Shown here: positions 1 to 5,019 of the stretch, piece after piece
How the letters are laid out: every line of letters starts with the position of its first letter
Position numbering within the stretch: the stretch's first letter is position 1
NCBI GenBank assembly: GCA_030038035.1
Contig: JASHPP010000566.1
Coordinates: forward strand, 1-5,019
Length of the DNA stretch: 5,019 nucleotides
From: Trebonia sp.
GTDB taxonomy: Bacteria > Actinomycetota > Actinomycetes > Streptosporangiales > Streptosporangiaceae
Direction of reading: 5' to 3'
Program-made: the position numbers and the translations under genes
The notes under the pieces: model-generated
The model's input: the letters and a program-made list of their open reading frames with translations, nothing else
The model's database searches: none
Told to the model about the DNA's origin: nothing

Positions 1-383
1 AGGGAGCGCCCCTGACAGTGACCTTGGGCGGCGAGAGGATGCTGCAGCACGGAGGACGGGCCAAGCCCGGTTCCGCATGCGCGTGCCGGGTGCTGCGTTA
101 CGGCGGGTCGGCACAGGTCCGGCGATAGCGGGGACGGGCGCCCGGCGTCGGCGGCGCGCCCGGCAGGGCCACTGCCCGGGAGGGCGCGACAGGGCCGACG
201 CCCCGGAATGCGGCCAGTCCCCCTGCTTTCCCCGCCGGGCCCATCGGCCTGGTGGCGCTGCCCGTCTGAGTTCACGCACTCCCCAGCCAGCTGGCGCCCT
301 CCTGCGATCGTACGGGCTCAGGCCCGGCACTGGCGTGCCGCGGGCGCGCCCTTGAAGCCGTAGAGAAAAAGCTGTCACACGCC
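1..383. other. Gene-free upstream region, no recognisable product
   Basis: No convincing gene is visible on either strand. The one open frame of some length, on the plus strand at 77-355, gives an arginine- and proline-rich 92-residue translation with no recognisable domain and no good ribosome binding site, as expected of random GC-rich sequence. The minus strand is broken by stops and gives similar low-complexity translations. The stretch could be a long intergenic region, the remains of a decayed gene, or the leader of the hyi operon. A GC-rich hairpin (159-180) is the only local structure I noted. Confidence refers to the absence of an intact gene. Confidence 0.6.
159..180. terminator. 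Possible GC-rich stem-loop
   Basis: CCCGGCAG (159-166) can pair with CTGCCCGGG (172-180) across the 5-base loop GGCCA, with one bulged C. There is no T-run on either side. Actinobacterial terminators often lack a U-tract, so this could end an upstream plus-strand transcript. Short GC hairpins are also common by chance at this base composition, and no gene is seen ending nearby. Confidence 0.2.
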
Positions 384-413
384 TTGGGGCGACATTGGGC
401 GACATTGGGGCGA
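384..413. repeat. 10-base-phased direct repeat upstream of hyi
   Basis: The unit GGGCGACATT occurs twice back to back (387-396 and 397-406) and is followed by a third partial unit, GGGGCGA (407-413). TTGGGGCGA or TTGGGCGA therefore recurs every 10 bases, one helical turn. The array lies about 115-145 bases before the hyi start, in sequence with no gene. Helically phased direct repeats are typical of sites bound side by side by a regulator, so an operator for the allantoin/glycerate cluster is a reasonable guess. No regulator gene is present in the window. A candidate actinobacterial -10 (TACGAT, 441-446) lies downstream, but no good -35 stands at the right distance. Confidence 0.4.
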
Positions 414-513
414 GTGGCCGGATACTGACCGGGAAACAAGTACGATCGTGGATGCCGCTCTCGGCCATGTGCCCCGGATGTGCCCTCCGGCAGTACGGCG
501 CGAACGAAAGAGC

Positions 514-519
514 AGGTAG
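514..519 (+). promoter_or_regulatory. Ribosome binding site of hyi
   Basis: AGGTAG lies 8 bases before the ATG at 528 and is a fair match to the Shine-Dalgarno consensus. It decides the start. An in-frame ATG at 480 would add 16 residues (beginning MPSGSTARTKEQ) that have no counterpart in the family and would run through this site. Confidence 0.7.
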
Positions 520-527
520 ATTCCCCC

Positions 528-1328
528 ATGCGCACCTATGGGCTGCGGTTCGACGTGAACTGCTCGATCCTGTTCACCGAGCTTCCGCTGCTGGCGCGGC
601 CGGCCGCGGCGAAGGCGGCGGGATTCGACGCGGTGGAGTTCTGGTGGCCGTGGGCGGAGATCGTGCCGTCGGACGCCGACGCGGACGCGTTCGTCGGGGC
701 GCTCGCCGACGCGGGAGTGGAGCTGGTCAGCCTCAACTTCCACACCGGTGACATGGCGGCCGGAGAGCGCGGCCTTGTGTCGATTCCCGCGGCGGCCGCG
801 GCGTTCCGCGAGAACATCCCGGCGTGCGTGGAGATCGCGCGGCGGACCGGGTGCAGGCGGCTGAACGCGGCGTACGGGAACCGGCTTGACGGCGTGGACC
901 CGGCCGAGCAGGACGCGGTCGCGATCGAGAACCTCGCGATCGCCGCCGCGGCCGCCGCGACGGCCGGCGCGTCCGTCCTGGTCGAGGCGATCAACTCGGT
1001 CGACGTTCCCGCGTTCCCGATCGACTCAAGCGCCGCCGCGTTCGCGGTGATCGACAAGGTGCCCGCGGCCAACGTCGCGTTCCTCGCCGACGCCTACCAC
1101 CTCGCGACGATGGGAGAAGACGTGCCGCGGGTGCTGTCGCGGCACCGGGACCGGATCGGTCACGTGCAGATCGCCGACCCGCCGGGGCGAGGCGCGCCCG
1201 GCACCGGGACGCTGGACTTCGAGCCGCTGTTCGCGCAGCTCGCCGCGCAGGGCTACGCGGGCAGCGTCGGGCTGGAGTACTTCCCTGCCGACCCGGCGGA
1301 CAGCTCCGGCAGTTTCGGGTGGCTATGA
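528..1328 (+). CDS. hyi: Hydroxypyruvate isomerase
   Basis: This gene encodes a 266-residue cytoplasmic TIM-barrel enzyme of the xylose-isomerase-like superfamily, predicted to interconvert hydroxypyruvate and tartronate semialdehyde in glyoxylate/glycerate metabolism. The translation follows E. coli Hyi (about 258 residues) along its length: an N-terminal LRFDVNCSILFTELPLL, then GFDAVEFWWPW, a GDMAAGERG segment (residues 74-82), and HVQIADPPGRGAPGTG (212-227). Probable metal and catalytic ligands, by alignment from memory, are Glu153 (LVEAIN), Asp188 (ADAYH), Gln214 (HVQIAD) and Glu250 (GLEYFP). All are present, so the enzyme looks active. The C-terminus stops at GSFGWL, several residues shorter than E. 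coli Hyi, and its TGA sits inside an ATGA overlap with allB, implying translational coupling. Gcl and GlxR, its usual partners, are not in the window. A related sugar isomerase of the same superfamily is the main alternative, but the GERG and RGAPGTG motifs favour Hyi. Confidence 0.9.
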   Translation: MRTYGLRFDVNCSILFTELPLLARPAAAKAAGFDAVEFWWPWAEIVPSDADADAFVGALADAGVELVSLNFHTGDMAAGERGLVSIPAAAAAFRENIPACVEIARRTGCRRLNAAYGNRLDGVDPAEQDAVAIENLAIAAAAAATAGASVLVEAINSVDVPAFPIDSSAAAFAVIDKVPAANVAFLADAYHLATMGEDVPRVLSRHRDRIGHVQIADPPGRGAPGTGTLDFEPLFAQLAAQGYAGSVGLEYFPADPADSSGSFGWL

Positions 1329-2656
1329 GCGAGACGCTGGTCGTCAGGTCGACCCGGGTGGCGCTGCCTGATGGGGTACGGGAGGCGGCCGTGCTCGTTC
1401 GGGATAAAAGGATCGCGGACATCGCGGCCTACGGTGCCCAGCTTGGCGCGGCCGCGGATGTGGACCTCGGCGAGCTTGCCCTGCTGCCCGGGCTGGTGGA
1501 CACGCATGTGCACGTGAACGAGCCGGGGCGGACCGAGTGGGAGGGGTTCGCGACCGCCACCAGGGCGGCGCTGGCAGGCGGGATCACGACGATCTGCGAC
1601 ATGCCGCTGAACTCGGTGCCGGCGACGACGTCGGCGGCGGCGCTGCGCGCGAAGGCCGCGGCGGCGGCCGGCCAGTGCGCGGTGGACGTGGCGTTCTGGG
1701 GCGGCGCGGTGCCGGGAAACCTCGGCGAGCTCTCGGCGCTGCTTGACGCGGGCGCGGTCGGGTTCAAGTGCTTCCTGATCGACTCAGGTCTGCCGGAGTT
1801 CGCTCCGCTCGACCGCGGTGAGCTGCGGGCCGCGATGAAGGCCGTCGCCGCCGACGGCGCGCCGCTGATCGTGCACGCGGAGGACCCCGGTGAGGTGACC
1901 GCGCCCCGCGGGCCCGGTTACGACGCCTTCGTGGCGTCCCGGCCGACGGTCGCCGAACGGCGGGCGATCGAGACCGTGGTGTCCGCCGCCGCCGCGACCG
2001 GTGCGCGGGCGCACATCGCGCACCTGGCCGCCGGTGACTGCGCGGCGCTGATCGGCGCGGCCAAGGCGGCCGGGGTCCTGCTGTCCGCGGAGACCTGCCC
2101 GCATTACCTGTTCTTCGCCGCCGAGGAGGTGCCGGACGGGCGCACCGAGTTCAAGTGCTGCCCGCCGATCAGGTACGCGGCCAACAGGGAGGCGCTGTGG
2201 CGGGCCCTCGCGGCGGGCGTGATCGACTGCGTGGTCTCTGACCACTCGCCGTGCGCGCCTGCCCTGAAGGACCTGGCGGGCGGGGACTTCAGGACCGCGT
2301 TCGGCGGGATCGCGTCGCTGCAGGTCGGGCTGCCCGCGGTGTGGTCGGTGGCGGGGCGGCGGGGACACTCGCTGGCAGACGTCGCCCGGTGGATGTCCGC
2401 GTTCCCCGCGTCGCTGGCGGGGCTGCCGTCGAAAGGGCGGATCGCCGTGGGCTGTGACGCGGACCTGGTGGCGTTCGACCCGGTGGCGTCGTTCGCGGTG
2501 CGGGGGGAGGATTTGCTGCACCGGCACCCGGTCACCCCGTATGAGGGGCGGACGCTGACCGGGCGGGTGTCCCGGGTATGGCTGGGCGGCGTTGAAGTCG
2601 ACGCTGCCGGGCCGCCGCGCGGGCGTCTGCTGCGGCGCGGGGGCGGCGAGATGTGA
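1325..2656 (+). CDS. allB: Allantoinase
   Basis: This gene encodes a 443-residue cytoplasmic amidohydrolase of the cyclic amidohydrolase group (allantoinase, dihydroorotase, hydantoinase). It is predicted to hydrolyse allantoin to allantoate with a two-metal centre. Expected ligands are visible: His61 and His63 in DTHVHVNEPG, Lys148 (GFKCF, the lysine that becomes carboxylated), His184 (IVHAEDP), His233 (HIAHLAAG) and Asp306 (VVSDHSPC). HVNEPGRTEWEGF, the DMPLNSVPATT segment and the FKCCPPIR motif (276-283) point to allantoinase rather than hydantoinase or dihydroorotase. Its place between hyi and glycerate kinase, as in the E. coli allantoin region, supports this. Length matches the family (about 450). 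ATG at 1325 overlaps the hyi stop by four bases; no well-placed Shine-Dalgarno precedes it, so coupling to hyi translation is likely. A GTG two codons earlier (1319) is possible. The last 20 residues are arginine/glycine-rich and probably a loose tail. Confidence 0.93.
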   Translation: MSETLVVRSTRVALPDGVREAAVLVRDKRIADIAAYGAQLGAAADVDLGELALLPGLVDTHVHVNEPGRTEWEGFATATRAALAGGITTICDMPLNSVPATTSAAALRAKAAAAAGQCAVDVAFWGGAVPGNLGELSALLDAGAVGFKCFLIDSGLPEFAPLDRGELRAAMKAVAADGAPLIVHAEDPGEVTAPRGPGYDAFVASRPTVAERRAIETVVSAAAATGARAHIAHLAAGDCAALIGAAKAAGVLLSAETCPHYLFFAAEEVPDGRTEFKCCPPIRYAANREALWRALAAGVIDCVVSDHSPCAPALKDLAGGDFRTAFGGIASLQVGLPAVWSVAGRRGHSLADVARWMSAFPASLAGLPSKGRIAVGCDADLVAFDPVASFAVRGEDLLHRHPVTPYEGRTLTGRVSRVWLGGVEVDAAGPPRGRLLRRGGGEM

Positions 2657-2697
2657 TGGGCGGCGTGCTTGTTCGTGGCGACAGTTGCCGCCTTCGC

Positions 2698-2703
2698 GAG
2701 AGG
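2698..2703 (+). promoter_or_regulatory. Ribosome binding site of glycerate kinase
   Basis: GAGAGG lies 6 bases before the ATG at 2710 and is the best Shine-Dalgarno match near the gene. It favours that start over the in-frame GTG at 2653 and ATG at 2656, which overlap the allB stop codon. Confidence 0.55.
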
Positions 2704-2709
2704 CTGACC

Positions 2710-3873
2710 ATGGCTGAGCGGGTGCTGATCGCCCCGGACAAGTTCAAGGGCAGCCTGTCCGCGGGCGAGGTCGCCGACCGGGTCGCGTGCGGCCTGGCGC
2801 GCGCGGGCTTCGCCGGCGATGCCGTGCGGCTGCCGGTCGCCGACGGGGGTGACGGGACGGTCGACGCGGCGGTCACGGCGGGCTACCAGCGGATTGTCGC
2901 CGGGGTGTCCGGACCCGTCGGGCGGCCGGTCGCCGCCGCGTTCGGGCTGCTTGACGGGACCGCGGTCATCGAGGCGGCGCAGGCGTGCGGGCTGTCGCGG
3001 CTGGGGGCCGGCTCGCTCGCGCCCTTGACGGCATCCAGTTTCGGCGTCGGCGAGCTGATCCTGGCGGCCATCGGGATCGGCGCCACCCGGATCGTGCTCG
3101 GCCTCGGCGGGGTCGCCACCACGGACGGCGGGGCCGGGCTGGTGCAGGCGCTCGGGGCGCGGCTCGCCGACGGCCGCGGGCGGGAGCTCGCGCCGGGCGG
3201 GGCGGCGCTGGCCCGGCTCGCCGCGCTTGACCTGTCACGGATGTCCGACCTGTCCGGCGTCGAGTTCCTCGTGGCGAGCGACGTGGACAACCCGCTGCTC
3301 GGGCCGTCGGGGGCGGCCGCGGTCTACGCGCCGCAAAAGGGCGCGTCGGCCGCGGACGTCAGGCTGCTCGAGGCGGGCCTGGCGCGCTGGGCGGACGTGG
3401 CGGAGGCGGCTGAGGCGGCGGAGGCGGCGGAGGCGGCGGGCGGCCGGGGCGGGAACGCCGCCCGCGACGCGCCCGGTGCCGGGGCCGCGGGCGGGCTTGG
3501 CTTCGCGGCGCTGCTGTTCCTGCGCGCCCGGCTGCGGCCAGGGATCGCGCTGCTGCTCGACATGCTCTCGTTCGGCCGGCAGCTGGACGGCGCGCGGCTG
3601 GTGATCACCGGCGAGGGCGCGCTCGACACGCAGACGCTGCGCGGCAAGGCGCCCGTAGGGGTGGCGCGCGCGGCCGCCGCGCACGACCCGGCGGTCCCTG
3701 TGGTCGCGGTCGCCGGGGTGTGCACGCTGTCGGCCGCGCAGTTGCGGGCGGCCGGGATCGCGGCCGCCTACCCGCTCACCGCCATCGAACCCGACGTGGG
3801 CCGCTCCATGGCCAACGCGGGCCCGCTCGTCGAGCGGCTCGCGGAGCGCATCGCCGCCGACTGGCTTCGGTGA
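2710..3873 (+). CDS. glxK: Glycerate 2-kinase, GarK/GlxK family
   Basis: This gene encodes a 387-residue cytoplasmic kinase that phosphorylates D-glycerate with ATP, passing carbon from the glyoxylate/glycerate route to glycolysis (2-phosphoglycerate in GarK/GlxK). Family motifs occur in order: APDKFKGSLSA (8-18), ADGGDGT (44-50), GLGGVATTDGG (131-141), DVDNPLLGPSGAAAVYAPQK (191-210), PGAGAAGG (255-262) and TGEGALDTQT (300-309). Length agrees with the usual 380 or so. A pure EAA repeat (232-243) followed by a glycine-rich stretch sits just before PGAGAAGG, where E. coli GlxK has a short linker; it looks like a slippage expansion and should not touch the active site. The start at 2710 is chosen because family similarity begins there (MAERVLIAPDKFKGS) and a GAGAGG precedes it. 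A start at 2653 or 2656, overlapping the allB stop, would add 18-19 unmatched residues. Family assignment is secure; the symbol is by analogy with E. coli. Confidence 0.93.
   Translation: MAERVLIAPDKFKGSLSAGEVADRVACGLARAGFAGDAVRLPVADGGDGTVDAAVTAGYQRIVAGVSGPVGRPVAAAFGLLDGTAVIEAAQACGLSRLGAGSLAPLTASSFGVGELILAAIGIGATRIVLGLGGVATTDGGAGLVQALGARLADGRGRELAPGGAALARLAALDLSRMSDLSGVEFLVASDVDNPLLGPSGAAAVYAPQKGASAADVRLLEAGLARWADVAEAAEAAEAAEAAGGRGGNAARDAPGAGAAGGLGFAALLFLRARLRPGIALLLDMLSFGRQLDGARLVITGEGALDTQTLRGKAPVGVARAAAAHDPAVPVVAVAGVCTLSAAQLRAAGIAAAYPLTAIEPDVGRSMANAGPLVERLAERIAADWLR
3403..3438 (+). repeat. 9-base tandem repeat inside glycerate kinase
   Basis: There are four head-to-tail copies of GAGGCGGCN: the first ends in T, the other three are identical (GAGGCGGCG). 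The unit is three codons long and encodes (Glu-Ala-Ala)x4, kinase residues 232-243, so copy-number change would keep the frame. It falls in a linker between two conserved blocks. The near-identical copies suggest recent slippage. Confidence 0.85.
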
Positions 3874-3930
3874 TGCCGTCCGGGACCGTTGACGTCGGTG
3901 GCCTCGCGGCGGATGGCCGGGAAACGCCGG

Positions 3931-4012
3931 ATCGCGAAGACTTTTTTCTACACGAAGACTTTGTGTACCCAGAAGTGCAAAATCTCTACTCCATAAAATA
4001 AGTCTTCGCGAT
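3931..4012. repeat. A/T-rich inverted-repeat element between convergent genes
   Basis: ATCGCGAAGACTT (3931-3943) and AAGTCTTCGCGAT (4000-4012) are perfect 13-base inverted repeats. With one mismatch they extend inward to 16 of 17 (3931-3947 against 3996-4012). The 56 bases between them are strikingly A/T-rich next to the GC-rich genes on both sides. The element lies 57 bases after the glycerate kinase stop and 30 bases beyond the Nudix stop, so a bidirectional terminator for the two converging units is the simplest reading. Against a classical terminator, the loop is long and no T-run follows the stem on either strand. No clear target-site duplication flanks it (AACGC occurs at 3923-3927 and 4013-4017 but does not abut the left end), so a mobile origin is unproven. 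Confidence 0.75.
3949..3967. promoter_or_regulatory. 19-base imperfect palindrome within the A/T-rich element
   Basis: TACACGAAG (3949-3957) and CTTTGTGTA (3959-3967) are inverted around the A at 3958, with a single mismatched pair that would be a G-U wobble in RNA. The centre carries CGAAGACTT, the same 9-mer that forms the arms of the surrounding inverted repeat. As DNA it resembles a dimeric regulator's operator. As RNA it could form a small hairpin with a 7-base loop. No promoter is evident beside it, so regulation of a gene here is only a possibility. Confidence 0.4.
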
Positions 4013-4042
4013 AACGCGGCGCGGGCGATGGGGCAGGGCTGG

Positions 4043-4534
4043 TCACGTGGCTAGCGGTGCGAGAGTTGCTTCGGCGACGGTTTCGCAGTCGTCGGCGTAG
4101 GTGAAGGTGGCGCGCACCCGCTCCCCGGCGAGGATGCGCGGCAGCCAGTACCGCGCGTCGTCCCACATGCGGTCGAGCGGAAGGCCGGTGACCGGGAACC
4201 ATGCGGGCGTGATCTCGGCGGTCTCCGCCGCCTCGCCCGTCCAGTCGGCGCCGGTGAAGATCGAGACCGTCATGTCCCACCGCGGGCACACAGGGAAGAG
4301 GAACGTCACGTAGGCGACCTCGCGCAGGGCCGCGGGCGGCACGTCGATCCCCGCTTCCTCTTTCACCTCGCGGGCGGCCGCGTCGGCCGGGGACTCGCCG
4401 GGTTCGACGTGCCCGCCGAGCCCGACGATCTTCCCGGTGCCGAAGCCGGTCTTCTTGTGCCCGAGGAGCACCTGGCGCTGGCCGTCGCCGCCGATCCGGG
4501 TGAGCAGGCACAGGCACGTGGCGGTGAGCGGCAC
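4043..4534 (-). CDS. Nudix hydrolase, MTH1/8-oxo-dGTPase-like
   Basis: This gene encodes a 163-residue cytoplasmic Nudix protein, probably a nucleoside triphosphate diphosphatase that removes oxidised nucleotides from the pool. The Nudix box is complete: Gly41, Glu47, Arg55-Glu56, Glu59-Glu60 and Gly62 fit GX5EX7REUXEEXGU. Outside the box it resembles human MTH1: VLLGHKKTGFGTGK near the N-terminus, AWFPVTGLPLDRMW and DDARYWLPRIL in the C-terminal half, matching MTH1's MWPDDSYWFP segment. By eye, two MTH1 base-contact residues differ: Asn33 becomes Val37 and Asp120 becomes Ala127, while Trp117 (Trp124) and Asp119 (Asp126) are kept, so substrate preference may not be 8-oxo-dGTP. The start is a GTG at 4534, which fits the family's N-terminus, although no strong Shine-Dalgarno precedes it. 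It begins 12 bases after the glycosyltransferase stop, so the two are probably co-transcribed and perhaps translationally linked. Nudix membership is certain; the substrate is inference. Confidence 0.88.
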   Translation of the reverse strand: MPLTATCLCLLTRIGGDGQRQVLLGHKKTGFGTGKIVGLGGHVEPGESPADAAAREVKEEAGIDVPPAALREVAYVTFLFPVCPRWDMTVSIFTGADWTGEAAETAEITPAWFPVTGLPLDRMWDDARYWLPRILAGERVRATFTYADDCETVAEATLAPLAT

Positions 4535-4546
4535 GAGGCCAGTATC

Positions 4547-5019
4547 TCAGGACGGGCGCCGCGGCGCAGTCGCGAGCTTGCCCGCAGACGCGTAGGACTC
4601 AAGCGCGGCATGCACGGCGTCGTCCTCGGCGGGGAGCGCGGCACCCCGCTTGGCCGCCGCGTCCCGCAGCCGGGCGGCCAGCGCCGGGTCTTCCAGTACG
4701 ATCCTGACCGCGTTCGCCAGGCTCACGGGGTTCCCAGGCGGCACGAGGAGCGCCGCGCCCTTGCCGGTGAGGTCCGGTATTCCGCCGGCCCGTGACGCGA
4801 CGATCGGCACGCCCGCGCGCAGCGCCTCCTGCAGCACAAGCGGCTGGCCTTCCCACAGGCTGGGCAGCACGAACACCGCGGCCGCCGCCAGCAGCGCGGG
4901 CACGTCGTCGCGGTGCCCCGGGAATCTCGCGTCCACCCCGAGAGAGACCGCCCTGGACTGCAGGCTCACCGACAGCGGGCCGTCGCCGGCGATGACGACC
5001 AGCGGTTTCGGTGTCATGG
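4547..5019 (-). CDS. Glycosyltransferase family 4-like, C-terminal part
   Basis: About 156 residues of the C-terminal Rossmann domain of a GT-B retaining glycosyltransferase are present; the gene runs off the right edge. The ATG at 5017 is almost certainly internal, since it lies directly before the PLVVIAGDGPL strand that opens the nucleotide-sugar domain, and complete family members have about 350-400 residues. Counting from that Met, visible motifs are GDGP (11-14), FPGHRDDVPALLAAAAVFVL (32-51, the usual sugar-nucleotide-binding segment), the EX7E motif Glu56...Glu64 in WEGQPLVLQEALRAG, and AGGIPDL (77-83). These residues normally hold the UDP- or GDP-sugar. The acceptor is set by the missing N-terminal domain, so the product (exopolysaccharide, glycolipid, other) cannot be told. 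The last 15 or so residues are a variable basic tail. It lies upstream of the Nudix gene in the same direction, probably one operon. Confidence 0.9.
   Translation of the reverse strand, partial: MTPKPLVVIAGDGPLSVSLQSRAVSLGVDARFPGHRDDVPALLAAAAVFVLPSLWEGQPLVLQEALRAGVPIVASRAGGIPDLTGKGAALLVPPGNPVSLANAVRIVLEDPALAARLRDAAAKRGAALPAEDDAVHAALESYASAGKLATAPRRPS

Noticed and set aside
77..355. Plus-strand open frame of 92 codons in the leader region
   Set aside because: The translation is an Arg/Pro/Gly-rich low-complexity string with no domain. No good ribosome binding site is seen, and open frames of this length are common by chance in very GC-rich DNA.
536..1072. Minus-strand open frame (178 codons) opposite hyi
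   Set aside because: Its alanine/serine-rich translation reflects the antisense of GCG/GCC-rich hyi codons. It has no domain and no independent signals.
1784..2527. Long minus-strand open frame (247 codons) opposite allB
   Set aside because: It lies wholly within a confidently identified allantoinase, and its translation is Arg/Pro/His-rich with no recognisable fold: a mirror of GC-biased codons, not a second gene.
3961..3999. A promoter inside the A/T-rich gap (TTGTGT 3961-3966 with TAAAAT 3994-3999)
   Set aside because: The spacing is 27 bases, too long for a sigma-70-type promoter, and it would drive antisense transcription into the Nudix gene. No better-spaced pair was found on either strand.
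3931..4012. The A/T-rich inverted-repeat element as an insertion sequence or CRISPR repeat
   Set aside because: At 82 bases it has no transposase, there is no abutting target duplication, and the three motif copies are not regularly spaced direct repeats with spacers. Only a MITE-like or regulatory reading remains open.
3948..4517. Minus-strand open frame (189 codons) overlapping the Nudix gene and running into the inverted-repeat element
   Set aside because: It is another frame of the Nudix gene. Its translation is arginine/proline-rich, while the 4043-4534 frame carries a complete Nudix box.
5015..5017. ATG at 5017 as the true start of the glycosyltransferase
   Set aside because: It would give a 156-residue protein beginning at the second Rossmann domain. 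GT4-type enzymes need the N-terminal acceptor domain, so the gene most likely continues beyond the window.

Overview
This window looks like chromosomal DNA from a high-GC actinomycete. The coding regions are strongly G/C-biased at third codon positions, genes are packed with 4-base overlaps, one start is GTG, and the protein families are typical of soil Actinobacteria. I cannot name the genus from the sequence. Nothing here is clearly a mobile element, CRISPR array, tRNA or rRNA.

Layout. Positions 1-527 hold no gene I can support: an upstream region with a possible hairpin (159-180), a 10-base-phased direct repeat (384-413) and the ribosome binding site of the first gene. From 528 to 3873 a plus-strand cluster reads hydroxypyruvate isomerase (hyi), allantoinase (allB) and glycerate 2-kinase. 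The first two overlap by ATGA, and the third starts either in overlap with allB or 53 bases after it. From the other side, a minus-strand pair runs in from the right edge: the C-terminal half of a GT4-type glycosyltransferase (4547 to the edge), then a Nudix hydrolase resembling MTH1/8-oxo-dGTPase (4043-4534). The two transcription units converge on a 169-base gap (3874-4042).

How the genes work together. AllB opens the hydantoin ring of allantoin, the committed step of allantoin use. Allantoate breakdown ends in glyoxylate. In the glycerate route, glyoxylate carboligase joins two glyoxylates to tartronate semialdehyde, Hyi interconverts this with hydroxypyruvate, a reductase makes D-glycerate, and glycerate kinase feeds it into glycolysis. 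The window therefore carries the first and last steps and one side step, but not the carboligase (gcl) or the tartronate semialdehyde reductase (glxR). Those must lie elsewhere or be replaced.

The most unusual sequence is in the convergent gap. An A/T-rich 82-base element (3931-4012) is bounded by 13-base perfect inverted repeats. It contains a third copy of the arm motif CGAAGACTT inside a separate 19-base imperfect palindrome. It may be a bidirectional terminator, a foldable RNA with alternative hairpins, a protein-binding site or a tiny MITE-like insertion. The sequence alone does not decide between these. I see no convincing new multi-gene system in the window.
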